Made by a program: the position numbers and the translations under genes. Under the pieces are notes generated by a model. That model was not told the DNA's origin and did not search any database. It was given only the letters and a program-made list of their open reading frames with translations. Shown here piece by piece: positions 1 to 8,636 of a stretch of 35,072 nucleotides of DNA; the first letter of the stretch is position 1; each line of letters starts with the position of its first letter. Origin of the DNA: Rubrivivax sp. (GTDB lineage: Bacteria; Pseudomonadota; Gammaproteobacteria; Burkholderiales; Burkholderiaceae_C); the NCBI GenBank assembly GCA_026125665.1, contig JAHCKS010000054.1:1-35072 (forward strand), in the 5' to 3' direction.

Positions 1-879
1 CGGGCGCACGGCGAGCGCGGCGTCGATGGCGGCGAGGAAGGTGCTGCTGTACTGGCCGGCGGCGACGCGCGCCAGGCGCGGCAGCGGGTCGCCCATCACC
101 CGCTCGACCGAGGTGATCGGCGAGTGCCCGGTGATGCAGTAGTAGACGACGCTGGCCAGAGCGTAGAGGTCGGTCCACGGGCCCTGCGTCATCGTCGCCA
201 CGTCGCCGTATTGCTCGATCGGCGCGTAGCCGGGCTTCAGGATGACCGTGAGCGCCTGCGTCATGTCGCTGATGACGCGCCGCGCGGCGCCGAAGTCCAG
301 CAGCAGCGGGCCGTTGCTCGTGAGCAGGATGTTGTCCGGCGCGATGTCGCGGTGGAAGCAGTTCTCGGCGTGCATCGCCGAGAGCGCATCGAGCAGCGGG
401 TTCAGCCAGCCGCGCAGCATGCCCTCGTCGGGCCGGCGGCCGGCGGCGGCCAGCGTGGCCACGTGCGACTTCAGCGTCGGGCCCTGGTAGTAGGGCATCA
501 CCATGTAGGCCGTGCGATTGGCCTGCCAGAACTGGTGCACCTTCACCAGCGAAGGGTGGTCGAAGTGCGCGAGCAGCCGCGCCTCGTTGACGAAGCTGCG
601 CAGGCCGGCGTTGAAGGTGTCGAGGAACTTCGGCGACTTGACCGAGATGTCGGCGGTGCCCGGTGTGCGCGACGCGAGCGAGCTCGGCATGTACTCCTTC
701 AGCGCCACCTGCCGCTGCAGCGTGGTGTCGAAGGCGAGGTAGACGATGCCGAAGCCGCCTTCGCCGATGAGGCCGGTGATCTGCAGGCCGCCCACCATCG
801 TGCCGATGGGCAGCGTGTGGTTCATGAAGGTGGCGCCGTCGTCGGCGCCGGGCGGGGGTGGGTTCGGGGGAGGGCTCAC
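1..879 (-). CDS. Serine/threonine protein kinase, N-terminal part (runs off the left edge)
   Basis: Hanks-type kinase expected to phosphorylate Ser/Thr of cytoplasmic proteins. The first 293 residues are present and the C-terminus lies outside the window. The whole catalytic core can be read: glycine loop GEGGFGIVY (39-47), ATP-binding Lys61 in VALKEY, helix-C Glu99, catalytic HRDIAPDN (176-183, Asp178 and Asn183), DFG (195-197), and APIEQY (219-224) in the activation segment. The first 25 residues are Pro-rich. I chose the GTG at 877-879; an in-frame ATG (Met19) is a possible later start. The gene lies 62 bp downstream of the LysR gene on the same strand. Any sensory or membrane part would be in the missing C-terminus. 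No partner phosphatase or FHA protein is visible. Family assignment is firm; substrate is unknown. Confidence 0.93.
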   Translation of the reverse strand, partial: MSPPPNPPPPGADDGATFMNHTLPIGTMVGGLQITGLIGEGGFGIVYLAFDTTLQRQVALKEYMPSSLASRTPGTADISVKSPKFLDTFNAGLRSFVNEARLLAHFDHPSLVKVHQFWQANRTAYMVMPYYQGPTLKSHVATLAAAGRRPDEGMLRGWLNPLLDALSAMHAENCFHRDIAPDNILLTSNGPLLLDFGAARRVISDMTQALTVILKPGYAPIEQYGDVATMTQGPWTDLYALASVVYYCITGHSPITSVERVMGDPLPRLARVAAGQYSSTFLAAIDAALAVRP

Positions 880-941
880 GGGGCAGGCTCTTCTCGCGCC
901 GCTTCGAGGGCGCAGTGGGTCGCGATCATGCGGCCAAACGG

Positions 942-2111
942 TCACGCCACAAACCCCCGGGGGCCGGACGTTCGCGACAGGTTCCCGCCGCCGGGGGAGG
1001 GCGGCCCGGTGCCCTGCCAGGTCGCCTGGCCGAGGGACCGCGCGTGCTGCACGACACGCTCGACGAACGCGGCCACCGTCGGCGAAGGCTCGCGCGCGCG
1101 GCGGCGCACGAGGTGGATGGCCGGCACGCGCATCGGCAGCGCCACCGGCAGCACCGCCAGCACGCCCAGCCGCGCGTAGTGCGCGGCCAGCGACTGCGGC
1201 ATCACGGCCAGCATGTCGCTGCTGGCCAGCAGTGCCGTCGTCGCCACCGTGGAGGCGGTCTCGGTGATGTCGAGCCGGCGCTGCACGCCGGCCTCGCGCA
1301 TCAGCGCGACGAACCGGCCGTGTTGCGGCGAACCGGGCGGCTGCACGACCCAGGGCCAGCGCGCCAGTTCGCGCAGGTCGGGTCGTTCGCTCACGGGCCT
1401 GTCCGGCGTGCCGCGCGATGCACGCCTGGCGCGTGCCTGGCGCAGGCTCGCACCCGGGGCCACGCCGGCCGCCGGCTGCGCCTGCAGCAGCGGGTGGCCG
1501 TTGCGCAGCACCACGGCATGGGGTTCCTCGAGCAGCGGCACGGCGTCGAACTCGTCGTCGCCATGGCTTTCACCGAGGCGGCCGAGCACGAGGTCGGCCT
1601 CGCCGCGCGCGAGCAGCGGCACGATGACGTCGCTGGTGGCCACCGTCACCGCGACGGCCACGCGCGGATGCTCCATCTTGAACCGCGCCAGCACGGGTGC
1701 CACGAGGTCGGGCATCGCGCTCGGCACGCTGCCCACGCGCAGGCTGCCGTGCAGCCCGGCGGCGAAGGCGGCGAGCTCGCGCCGCGCGGCGCCGAAATCG
1801 TTCAGCACCTGGCGCGCGTAGCGCACCAGCACCTCGCCGCTGGCCGTGGGCGACATGCCGCGCGCGCCGCGCTCGAAGAGCCGCGCGCCGAGCACGTCCT
1901 CCATCTCGTGCAGCAGCCGCGTGGCCGCCGGTTGGCTGATGCCCATCGCCGCCGCGGCGCGGCCGAGGTGGTGCTCCTCGCCGAGCCGCGCGACGAGCAG
2001 CAGCTGCCGCGTGCGCAGCCGCATCAGCGCAGGGCCGTCTGCCAGGGCCGGCCTGCGTGGTGTCGCGGCACGTGCCACGGGCCGCGGCGGTTTGGAGGCC
2101 GGGCGCTTCAT
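942..2111 (-). CDS. LysR-family transcriptional regulator
   Basis: Probable regulator of the divergent Bug/PdxA-like operon, binding DNA as a multimer in the cytoplasm. The winged helix-turn-helix is at about residues 34-93 (AAAAMGISQPAATRLLHEME is its core), followed by a periplasmic-binding-like effector domain. The protein has 389 residues against about 300 for the family. The excess is a 29-residue basic N-terminal tail, a Pro/Arg/Ala-rich stretch of about 35 residues inside the effector domain just before LRELARWPWV, and a Gly/Pro-rich C-terminal tail. Met30 (ATG at 2022-2024) lies close to the usual family start and may be the true one. The HTH resembles the GbpR-like branch, which often controls sugar or aromatic catabolism. 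The effector is unknown. Confidence 0.92.
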   Translation of the reverse strand: MKRPASKPPRPVARAATPRRPALADGPALMRLRTRQLLLVARLGEEHHLGRAAAAMGISQPAATRLLHEMEDVLGARLFERGARGMSPTASGEVLVRYARQVLNDFGAARRELAAFAAGLHGSLRVGSVPSAMPDLVAPVLARFKMEHPRVAVAVTVATSDVIVPLLARGEADLVLGRLGESHGDDEFDAVPLLEEPHAVVLRNGHPLLQAQPAAGVAPGASLRQARARRASRGTPDRPVSERPDLRELARWPWVVQPPGSPQHGRFVALMREAGVQRRLDITETASTVATTALLASSDMLAVMPQSLAAHYARLGVLAVLPVALPMRVPAIHLVRRRAREPSPTVAAFVERVVQHARSLGQATWQGTGPPSPGGGNLSRTSGPRGFVA

Positions 2112-2136
2112 ACCGCAATTGTGATCGCACGTTCTG

Positions 2137-2175
2137 CAATCTCGATTGGATGTGCATGACGTGGCCCGCTACGCT
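2137..2175 (+). promoter_or_regulatory. Candidate LysR operator and promoter for the Bug-pdxA operon
   Basis: In the 149-bp divergent gap there is an inverted repeat CAATC-TC-GATTG (2137-2148), the size and symmetry expected for a LysR half-site region. It overlaps a possible promoter, TTGGAT (2146-2151), an 18-bp spacer and TACGCT (2170-2175), which would read toward the receptor gene. Both boxes are only partial matches to the sigma-70 consensus. The call rests on position between a LysR gene and its divergent target as much as on sequence. Confidence 0.35.
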
Positions 2176-2260
2176 GCCGGCTCGGACGGGCAGGCCGTGG
2201 CGGGCCGAACGGCGGCCGCACATCGCGGCGCCGGCCCGCACGACACAAGGAGACAGACGC

Positions 2261-3277
2261 ATGCAGCCATCCCCCCGAGTTTCCCGTCGCCGCTGCCTGC
2301 GGCACCTGGCCGCCGGCCCCGCGGCCGCGCTGCTGGCCGTCGCCGGTGCGTGGCCGCTGGCCGCCGCGGCGCAGGGCTGGCCCGACAGGCCGCTGCGCAT
2401 CATGGTCGGCGCGTCGCCCGGCGGCGGCACCGACATCCTGGCGCGCCTGCTGGCCGAGAAGATGGCGCCGGCGCTCAAGCAGACCATCGTCATCGAGAAC
2501 CGGCCGGGGGCCAGCAACACCATCGCCGCCGACATCGCCGCCAAGGCCGCGCCCGACGGCACGACGCTGCTGCTGGCCACCAACACCGGCCAGGCGGTGG
2601 CGCCGCACCTCATCAAGCTGAAGTTCGACCCGCTGAAGGACCTGCAGCCGGTGGGGCTGGTGGCCATCGTGCCGAACGTGCTGGTGGTGAGCGCCTCGTC
2701 GCCGTACAAGAGCGTGAAGGAGCTGCTCGCCGCGATGCAGGCCAACCCCGGCGGCATCAAGTACGGCAGCTCGGGCATCGGCAGCACGCAGCACATCGTC
2801 GGCGAGGCGTTCACCCTCTCGACGAAGACGAAGGCGATCCACGTGCCGTACAAGGGCAGCGCGCAGGCGCACATCGACATCATCGGCGGCCAGGTGGAGA
2901 TGATGTTCGACACCACCAGCTCGGCGATGGCGCAGATCCGGGGCGGCAAGTTCCGGCCGCTGGCCGTCACGACGCCGCAGCGCAGCGCCGAGCTGCCCGA
3001 CGTGCCCACGCTCGCCGAGCAGGGCGTGAGCGGCGCCGACATCCAGACCTGGTACGCGATGTACGTGACCGCCGGCACGCCGAAGCCGGTGGTCGACCGC
3101 CTCGCCGCCGAGCTGACCGCGGCACTCAAGCTGCCCGAGGTGGCGGCGCGCATCAAGGGCCTGGGCGGCGAGATCCAGCTGATGACCCCGGAGCAGTTCG
3201 CCGAGATGAACCGCAGCGAGTTCGAGCGCTACGGACGCCTGGTGCGCGACGCGGGCATCAAGGCCGAGGGACAGTGA
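2261..3277 (+). CDS. Bug-family (TctC-like) periplasmic solute receptor
   Basis: Extracytoplasmic receptor of the tripartite tricarboxylate transporter type, normally binding a small carboxylate and passing it to TctA/TctB membrane proteins. The 338-residue length is typical. The signal peptide contains SRRRCLR (8-14), close to a twin-arginine motif, then a hydrophobic run and a likely cleavage near Ala37. The mature start WPDRPLRIMVGASPGGGTD is typical of the family, as are NRPGA (about 80-84) and the later VPYKGSAQA. The ATG at 2261 is chosen over longer frames because AAGGAG (2247-2252) sits 8 nt upstream and the signal peptide begins there. No tctA/tctB genes lie nearby, which is common for Bug receptors. 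Its stop overlaps the start of the PdxA-like gene by one base, so the two should be co-translated. Confidence 0.93.
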   Translation: MQPSPRVSRRRCLRHLAAGPAAALLAVAGAWPLAAAAQGWPDRPLRIMVGASPGGGTDILARLLAEKMAPALKQTIVIENRPGASNTIAADIAAKAAPDGTTLLLATNTGQAVAPHLIKLKFDPLKDLQPVGLVAIVPNVLVVSASSPYKSVKELLAAMQANPGGIKYGSSGIGSTQHIVGEAFTLSTKTKAIHVPYKGSAQAHIDIIGGQVEMMFDTTSSAMAQIRGGKFRPLAVTTPQRSAELPDVPTLAEQGVSGADIQTWYAMYVTAGTPKPVVDRLAAELTAALKLPEVAARIKGLGGEIQLMTPEQFAEMNRSEFERYGRLVRDAGIKAEGQ

Positions 3278-4293
3278 TGGCCCAGGCCGGCACGCGGATG
3301 CGCCCGCGCATCGCCTTCCTGCTGGGCGACGTCGGCGGCGTCGGCCCCGAGATGGGCGTGAAGCTGCTGGCCGACACGGCAGTGCGCGCCGCGGCCGAGC
3401 TGCTGCTGATCGCCGACCCGCTGGTGCTGGGCGAAGGCGAGCGCGTGGCCGGCGCGAAGCTGCCGGTGCAGCGCGTGGCGACAGCCGATGCGCCGATGCC
3501 GGCGGGAGACGCCATCGCGTGGCTCGCCGACGACGCGCTGGGCGGCGTGCTGCCGCCGCGTGCGCAGTCCTCGGCCGAGGCCGGCCGGGCGGCGCTGCGC
3601 TCGCTGGAGCTCGCCAGCGCCGCGGCGCGCCGCGGCGCGGTGCAGGGCATCGTCTTCGCGCCGCTGAACAAGCACAGCCTGCGCCTGGCGGGCATGACGC
3701 ACGAGGACGAGCTGCGCTACCTGCAGGAGGCGCTGGCGGTGCCCGGCTTCGTCTGCGAGTTCAACATCACCGGCGAGCTCTGGACCTCGCGCGTCACGTC
3801 GCACGTGCCGCTGCGCGACGTGGCGCCGCTCATCACCGGCCCCGCGGTGCGCGAGGCGGTGCACATCATCGACGCGGCGCTGAAGCGCGCCGGCGTCGCC
3901 AGGCCGCGCATCGCGGTGAGCGGCCTCAACCCGCACGCCGGCGACGGCGGCAGCATCGGCACCGAGGAGATCGAGGTCATCGAGCCGGCCGTGCGCGCGC
4001 TGCAGGCCGAGGGCCTGGATGCGCGCGGGCCGTTCTCGCCCGACACCGTGTTCATCGCCGCACGCCGCGGTGACTTCGACGCCGTGGTCTCGATGTACCA
4101 CGACCAGGGCCAGATCGCGATGAAGCTCATGGGCTTCGAGCGCGGCGTCACGCTGCACGGCGGCCTGCCGGTGCCGGTGAGCACGCCGGCCAGCGGCAGC
4201 GCGTTCGACATCGCCGGAAAGGGCATCGCGCGCATCGACGGCCTGCGTGCGGCGTTCGAGCTGAACGTGCGCATGGCGGGCGCCGGGCGCTGA
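3277..4293 (+). CDS. PdxA-like NAD-dependent dehydrogenase, catabolic subfamily
   Basis: PdxA-fold metal-dependent NAD(P) dehydrogenase of 338 residues. True PdxA oxidises 4-hydroxythreonine-4-phosphate in vitamin B6 synthesis. The three metal-binding histidines are present: His176 (TSHVPLRD), His220 (LNPHAGDGG) and His275 (MYHDQGQ), along with Lys132 of APLNKH. Two other motifs differ from E. coli PdxA. The N-terminal loop reads LGDVGGVGPE instead of a GEPAGIGPD-like sequence. The substrate loop GHTEF is replaced by GMTHEDEL (139-146). The C-terminal VSTPASGSAFDIAG replaces the TSVDHGTALELAG type. This pattern fits a PdxA-like branch found in Bug-receptor catabolic clusters, so a role in B6 synthesis is doubtful. 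It could instead oxidise an acid brought in by the receptor, possibly followed by decarboxylation. Substrate unknown. Confidence 0.88.
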   Translation: MAQAGTRMRPRIAFLLGDVGGVGPEMGVKLLADTAVRAAAELLLIADPLVLGEGERVAGAKLPVQRVATADAPMPAGDAIAWLADDALGGVLPPRAQSSAEAGRAALRSLELASAAARRGAVQGIVFAPLNKHSLRLAGMTHEDELRYLQEALAVPGFVCEFNITGELWTSRVTSHVPLRDVAPLITGPAVREAVHIIDAALKRAGVARPRIAVSGLNPHAGDGGSIGTEEIEVIEPAVRALQAEGLDARGPFSPDTVFIAARRGDFDAVVSMYHDQGQIAMKLMGFERGVTLHGGLPVPVSTPASGSAFDIAGKGIARIDGLRAAFELNVRMAGAGR

Positions 4294-4360
4294 TCCACGC
4301 CGTTCCCTTCCGCCGACAGTCCCGATGGCGAGGGTGTCGCCGCCGCGTTAGCCTGCGGGG

Positions 4361-6817
4361 ATGACCCTGCCCAGCCAAGCCCGCATCGTCATCGTCGGCG
4401 GCGGCATCGCCGGCTGCTCGACGGCCTACCACCTGACGAAGCTCGGGCTCACCGACGTGCTGCTGCTCGAGCAGGGCAAGCTGACGAGCGGCACCACGTG
4501 GCACGCCGCGGGGCTGGTGGGCCAGATGCGGCCGAACCGCAACCAGACGCGCATGAGCAGGTACGGCATCGAGCTGTACGCCAGGCTCGAGGCGGAGACG
4601 GGCCTGGCCACCGGCTGGAAGCAATGCGGCAGCGTCAACGTCGCGCGCACGCCCGAGCGCATGAAGGTGCTGAAGCGCCAGGTGGCGCTGGCGAGGAGCT
4701 TCGGCGTCGAGGTGGAGCTGATCACGCCGAAGGAGGCCGGCGACCTGTGGCCGGTGATGCGCACCGACGACCTGCAAGGCGCGATCTGGATCCCGGGCGA
4801 CGGCAAGGCGAACCCGGCCGACCTGTGCATGAGCCTGGCCAAGGGGGCGCGCAACGGCGGCGCGAAGCTGCTCGAGGGCATCGAGGTGACGGGCGTGCTC
4901 ACCGAGCGGCGCGGCGGCGTCGAGCGCGTGCGCGGCGTGCGCACGGCCGAGGGCGACGTGAAGTGCGAGGTGCTCGTGAACTGCGCCGGGCAGTGGGCGC
5001 GGCAGTTCGGCGCGCTGTGCGGCAGTGCCGGCGTGACGGTGCCGCTGTACCCGGCCGAGCACTTCTACATCGTCACCGACCGCATCGATGGCGTGCACCC
5101 GATGCTGCCGGTGATGCGCGACCCCGACGGCTACATCTACTACAAGGAGGAGGTCGGCGGCCTGGTGATGGGCGGCTTCGAGCCGCAGGCCAAGCCCTGG
5201 CGCGTCGAGCCGATCCCGAGCACCTTCCAGTTCCAGCTGCTGGCCGAGGACTGGGACCAGTTCGAGATCCTGATGACCAACGCCATGCACCGCACACCGT
5301 GCCTCGAGACGGCGAAGGTGAAGATGCTGCTCAACGGCCCCGAGAGCTTCACGCCGGACGGCAACTTCCTCCTCGGCGAGGCGCCCGAGCTGCGCGGCTG
5401 TTATGTCTGCGCGGGGTTCAACTCGGCGGGCATCGCCAACAGCGGCGGCGCGGGCAGGCTCATCGCCGAGTGGATCGCCGGCGGCGAGGCGCCCGGCGAC
5501 CTGTGGGACGTCGACATCCGCCGCTTCGCGCCGTTCATGGCCAACCGCAAGGCGCTGGCCGAGCGCACCGGCGAGACACTCGGCCTGCACTACGCGATGC
5601 GCTGGCCGCGCCAGGAACTGCAGACGATGCGGCCGCTGCGCACGTCGCCCTTGTACGACCTGCTGCGCGAGCGCGGCGCCGAGTTCGGCAGCAAGAACGG
5701 CTGGGAGCGCGCGAACTACTTCAGGCCCGCCGGGGCGGCGCGGCCGGTGGATACGCTCGGCCGCCCGGGCTGGCTCGAATGGGTGATCGCCGAGCAGCGC
5801 GCGACGCGCGAACACGTGGCGATCTACGACCAGACGAGCTTCGGCAAGCTGCTGCTGCAGGGGCGCGACGCGCTCGCCGTGCTGCAACGGCTGTGCGCCA
5901 ACGAGATGGACACGCCGGTCGGCCGCATGACCTACACCGCGATGCTCAACGAACGCGGCGGCTTCGAGAGCGACCTCACGGTGATGCGGCTGGCGGCCGA
6001 CCGCTTCCTCGTCGTCACCGGCTCGGCGCAGCCGGTGCGCGACGCCGACTGGATCGGCCGCCACATCGGCGAGCACGAGCACGCCGTGCTCACCGACGTG
6101 AGCGCGATGTGGAGCGTGCTGTCGGTGATGGGGCCGAAGGCGACGGCGCTGCTCTCCCGCGTGAGCCCGGACGACCTGTCGCCGGCGGCGCTGAAGTTCG
6201 CGCACACGAAGGAGATCGACCTCGGGCATGCGCGCGTGCGCGCGGCGCGCATGAGCTACGTGGGCGGGCCGGGCTTCGAGCTCTACGTGCCGGTGGAGAT
6301 GGCGCGGCACGTGTACCTGGCATTGCGCGAGGCCGGCGAGGGCCTCGGCCCGTCCGGCGAGGCAGGGCGCCCGGGCGGCCTGGCGGACGCCGGCTACTAC
6401 GCCATCGACGCGCTGCGCATCGAGGCCGGCCGCCGCGCCTGGGGCGCCGAGCTCGGCCCCGACGAGACGCCGCTCGAGGCCGGCCTGATGTTCGCGGTGA
6501 AGATGGACAAGCCTGCGCCCTTCATCGGCCGCGACGCGCTGCTGGCGGCCCAGGGCCGGCCGCTGCGCAAGAAGCTCGTGACGCTCGTGCTCGACGATCC
6601 GCTGGCCTACGCCTGGGGCGGCGAGGCGGTGTCGCTCGGTGGACAGCCGGTCGGCGAGCTGAGCTCGGCCGGCTGGAGCCAACGCGCCGGGCGCTGCGTC
6701 GGCCTCGGCTACGTGCGCGGCGAGGCGGCGGTGCGCCCCTTCGCCGGCGAGGCGGTGCAGGTGGACCTGTGGGGCGAGGCCGTCGGCGCGCGGGCCTACG
6801 ACCGCTGGCCCGCGTGA
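4361..6817 (+). CDS. Dimethylglycine/sarcosine-dehydrogenase-like flavoprotein (DAO + GcvT)
   Basis: Two-part enzyme of 818 residues in the dimethylglycine/sarcosine dehydrogenase family, which oxidatively demethylates N-methylated amino acids and passes the one-carbon unit to tetrahydrofolate. The N-terminal half is a DAO-type FAD domain: dinucleotide motif VGGGIAGCS (12-20) and SGTTWHAAG (43-51), where His48 matches the histidine that carries covalent FAD in mammalian dimethylglycine dehydrogenase. It ends with FTPDGNFLLGEAPE and AGFNSAGIANSGG. From about residue 430 on is a GcvT-like folate-binding domain, with GGPGFELYVP and YYAIDALRIEAGRR. Length and order are complete. The gene begins 67 bp after the PdxA-like gene, probably in the same operon. 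The true substrate could be another secondary or tertiary amine acid. The ATG lacks a strong ribosome binding site. Confidence 0.9.
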   Translation: MTLPSQARIVIVGGGIAGCSTAYHLTKLGLTDVLLLEQGKLTSGTTWHAAGLVGQMRPNRNQTRMSRYGIELYARLEAETGLATGWKQCGSVNVARTPERMKVLKRQVALARSFGVEVELITPKEAGDLWPVMRTDDLQGAIWIPGDGKANPADLCMSLAKGARNGGAKLLEGIEVTGVLTERRGGVERVRGVRTAEGDVKCEVLVNCAGQWARQFGALCGSAGVTVPLYPAEHFYIVTDRIDGVHPMLPVMRDPDGYIYYKEEVGGLVMGGFEPQAKPWRVEPIPSTFQFQLLAEDWDQFEILMTNAMHRTPCLETAKVKMLLNGPESFTPDGNFLLGEAPELRGCYVCAGFNSAGIANSGGAGRLIAEWIAGGEAPGDLWDVDIRRFAPFMANRKALAERTGETLGLHYAMRWPRQELQTMRPLRTSPLYDLLRERGAEFGSKNGWERANYFRPAGAARPVDTLGRPGWLEWVIAEQRATREHVAIYDQTSFGKLLLQGRDALAVLQRLCANEMDTPVGRMTYTAMLNERGGFESDLTVMRLAADRFLVVTGSAQPVRDADWIGRHIGEHEHAVLTDVSAMWSVLSVMGPKATALLSRVSPDDLSPAALKFAHTKEIDLGHARVRAARMSYVGGPGFELYVPVEMARHVYLALREAGEGLGPSGEAGRPGGLADAGYYAIDALRIEAGRRAWGAELGPDETPLEAGLMFAVKMDKPAPFIGRDALLAAQGRPLRKKLVTLVLDDPLAYAWGGEAVSLGGQPVGELSSAGWSQRAGRCVGLGYVRGEAAVRPFAGEAVQVDLWGEAVGARAYDRWPA

Positions 6818-6819
6818 CT

Positions 6820-6851
6820 CCCGGCGTCGTGCCGGCCGCGCCGACGCCGGG
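6820..6851. terminator. Hairpin between convergent genes, probable bidirectional terminator
   Basis: A perfect 10-bp inverted repeat (CCCGGCGTCG at 6820-6829, CGACGCCGGG at 6842-6851) with a 12-nt loop fills the 34-bp gap between the stop codons of the flavoprotein and GMC genes. It has no T-run on either side, so it may work with Rho or only protect the 3' ends. Confidence 0.55.
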
Positions 6852-8492
6852 CTAGACGACCGCGGCGGCCGCCTGCCGCGGCGCGGGCGCGTACCGGCTG
6901 CCGCGGATCATCGCCGAGGCCCGTTCGGCGACCATGATCACCGGGGCGTTCGTGTTGCCGCTGACGATGCTCGGCATGATCGACGCATCGACGACGCGTA
7001 GCCCCTCGAGACCGTGCACGCGCAGCTGCGCATCCACGACGTCCAGCGGCCCGGGCCCCATGCGGCACGTGCCCACCGGGTGGTAGATGGTGTCGGCGTG
7101 GTTGCGCACGAACTGCTCGATCTCGGCGTCGCTCGTGGCCGCGGCCGACGTGGGCGATTCGCGGCCGCCGAGCCGCGCCAGGGCCGGCTGCTGCAGCAGC
7201 TGGCGCATCAGCTTGAAGCCGCGCACGAGCCGCGCCGCGTCGTCGGGCTCGCCGAGGAAGTTCGGGTCGATCCGCGGCGCGGCCAGCGGGTCGGCGCCGG
7301 CCAGCTTCAGGCTGCCGCGGCTCTTCGGCCTGAGCAGGCAGACGTGGCACGAGTAACCGTGGCCGAAAACCGTCTTGCGGCCGTGGTCGACGAGCTTGCC
7401 GACGACGAAGTGCAGCTGCAGGTCGGGCGTCGCTTCGCCGGGCTGGCTGCGGATGAAGCCGCCGGCCTCGGCGAAGTTGGTGGTGAGCAGGCCGCGCCGC
7501 TCGCGGCGCCACTGGCCGATGCCCTTCAGCATCTGCCAAAGGCCGCCTGGCGTGAGGCCGAACGTGGACGCGGCCGCCGGGGCCTGCACGACCTGCACGA
7601 CGTCGGGATGGTCGTGCAGGTGCATGCCCACGCCGGGCAGTGCGTGCCGGACGGTGATGCCGTGCCTTTGCAGCTCGTCGGGTGCGCCGATGCCCGAGAG
7701 CAGCAGCAGCTGCGGCGACTGCAGCGCCCCGGCGGCCAGCAGCACCTCGGCGCGTGCGCGCACATCGACGGCCTGGCCGTCGCGCAGCGCCTGCACGCCC
7801 ACGGCGCGGCGGCCGTCGAACAGCACGCGCGTCGCCCGCACGCCCGTGAGCACGTGCAGGTTCGGCCGCCCGAGGTGCGGCGTGACGTAGGCCTTGGCCG
7901 CGCTGAAGCGCTCGCCGTTGCGGTGCGTGACCTGGTAGGTGCCGATGCCTTCCTGCGTGGCCGCGTTGAAGTCGGTGTTGGGCGCGTAGCCGGCCTGCCG
8001 GCCGGCCTCGAGGAAGGCCGGCAGGATCGGGTTCGGGCTGACGAGGTCCATCACGTTGAGCGGGCCGCCGCTGCCGTGCCAGGCGTCGGCGCCGCGCTCG
8101 TTGTGCTCGGCGCGTTTGAACCACGGCAGCACGTCGGCCCAGGCCCAGCCGGGGTTGCCGGCGGCGGCCCAGCCGTCGTAGTCCTCGGGCTGGCCGCGCA
8201 TGTAGACCATGGCGTTGATCGAGCTCGAGCCCCCGAGCACCCTGCCGCGCGGCTGGTAGCCGCGACGCCCGTTGAGGCCGGGCTGCGGCACCGTCTCGAA
8301 GGCCCAGTTCACGGTCTTCTGCTTGGCCATCACGGCCAGGCCGGCGGGGCAGTGGATGAGCACGCTCTTGTCCGTGCCGCCGGCCTCCAGCAGCGCGACG
8401 GTGACGCCGGGGTCCTCGCTCAGCCGGCCGGCGAGCACGCAGCCGGCGCTGCCGCCCCCGACGATGACGTAGTCGAACTCCATGCGCGGCAT
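6852..8492 (-). CDS. GMC oxidoreductase (choline dehydrogenase-like)
   Basis: FAD-dependent alcohol dehydrogenase of the glucose-methanol-choline family, 546 residues. The N-terminal dinucleotide motif VIVGGGSAGCVLAGRL (9-24) is followed by GMC signature 1 around GRVLGGSSSINAMVY (83-97). GMC signature 2 lies near GALQSPQLLLLSGIG. The likely catalytic pair is His471 (YHPVGTCRMG) and Asn515 (SGNTNAP). There is no signal peptide, so it is probably cytoplasmic or peripheral. The family includes choline dehydrogenase and many polyethylene glycol and aliphatic alcohol dehydrogenases, and sequence alone does not give the substrate. Start is either ATG 8490-8492 or ATG 8481-8483; neither has a clear ribosome binding site. 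It faces the flavoprotein gene and could serve the same catabolic route, but this is inference. Confidence 0.92.
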   Translation of the reverse strand: MPRMEFDYVIVGGGSAGCVLAGRLSEDPGVTVALLEAGGTDKSVLIHCPAGLAVMAKQKTVNWAFETVPQPGLNGRRGYQPRGRVLGGSSSINAMVYMRGQPEDYDGWAAAGNPGWAWADVLPWFKRAEHNERGADAWHGSGGPLNVMDLVSPNPILPAFLEAGRQAGYAPNTDFNAATQEGIGTYQVTHRNGERFSAAKAYVTPHLGRPNLHVLTGVRATRVLFDGRRAVGVQALRDGQAVDVRARAEVLLAAGALQSPQLLLLSGIGAPDELQRHGITVRHALPGVGMHLHDHPDVVQVVQAPAAASTFGLTPGGLWQMLKGIGQWRRERRGLLTTNFAEAGGFIRSQPGEATPDLQLHFVVGKLVDHGRKTVFGHGYSCHVCLLRPKSRGSLKLAGADPLAAPRIDPNFLGEPDDAARLVRGFKLMRQLLQQPALARLGGRESPTSAAATSDAEIEQFVRNHADTIYHPVGTCRMGPGPLDVVDAQLRVHGLEGLRVVDASIMPSIVSGNTNAPVIMVAERASAMIRGSRYAPAPRQAAAAVV

Positions 8493-8636
8493 TGTGGCCG
8501 TCGGCAAGGGCGCCGGGGGCGGTCGGCAGGCCAGGCCGTGTAGGGTGCTCACCCCAGAGCGACGCGGGAACCAGGCCGTTGCCGGCGGTGCGCCCGCTTG
8601 CGCCGGCTGCCGCCCCGGCTGCGCGTGGCCGGCGCC

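Noticed and set aside
3277-4293. TphB (terephthalate dihydrodiol dehydrogenase) as identity of the PdxA-like protein
   Set aside because: A Bug receptor beside a PdxA-fold enzyme is like the tph cluster, but there is no dioxygenase or reductase gene here, so the assignment has no support.
4148-6682. Open frame on the minus strand across the dimethylglycine-dehydrogenase-like gene
   Set aside because: Same kind of antisense shadow; no motif, biased Arg/His/Ala composition, and the plus-strand gene has clear FAD and GcvT signatures.
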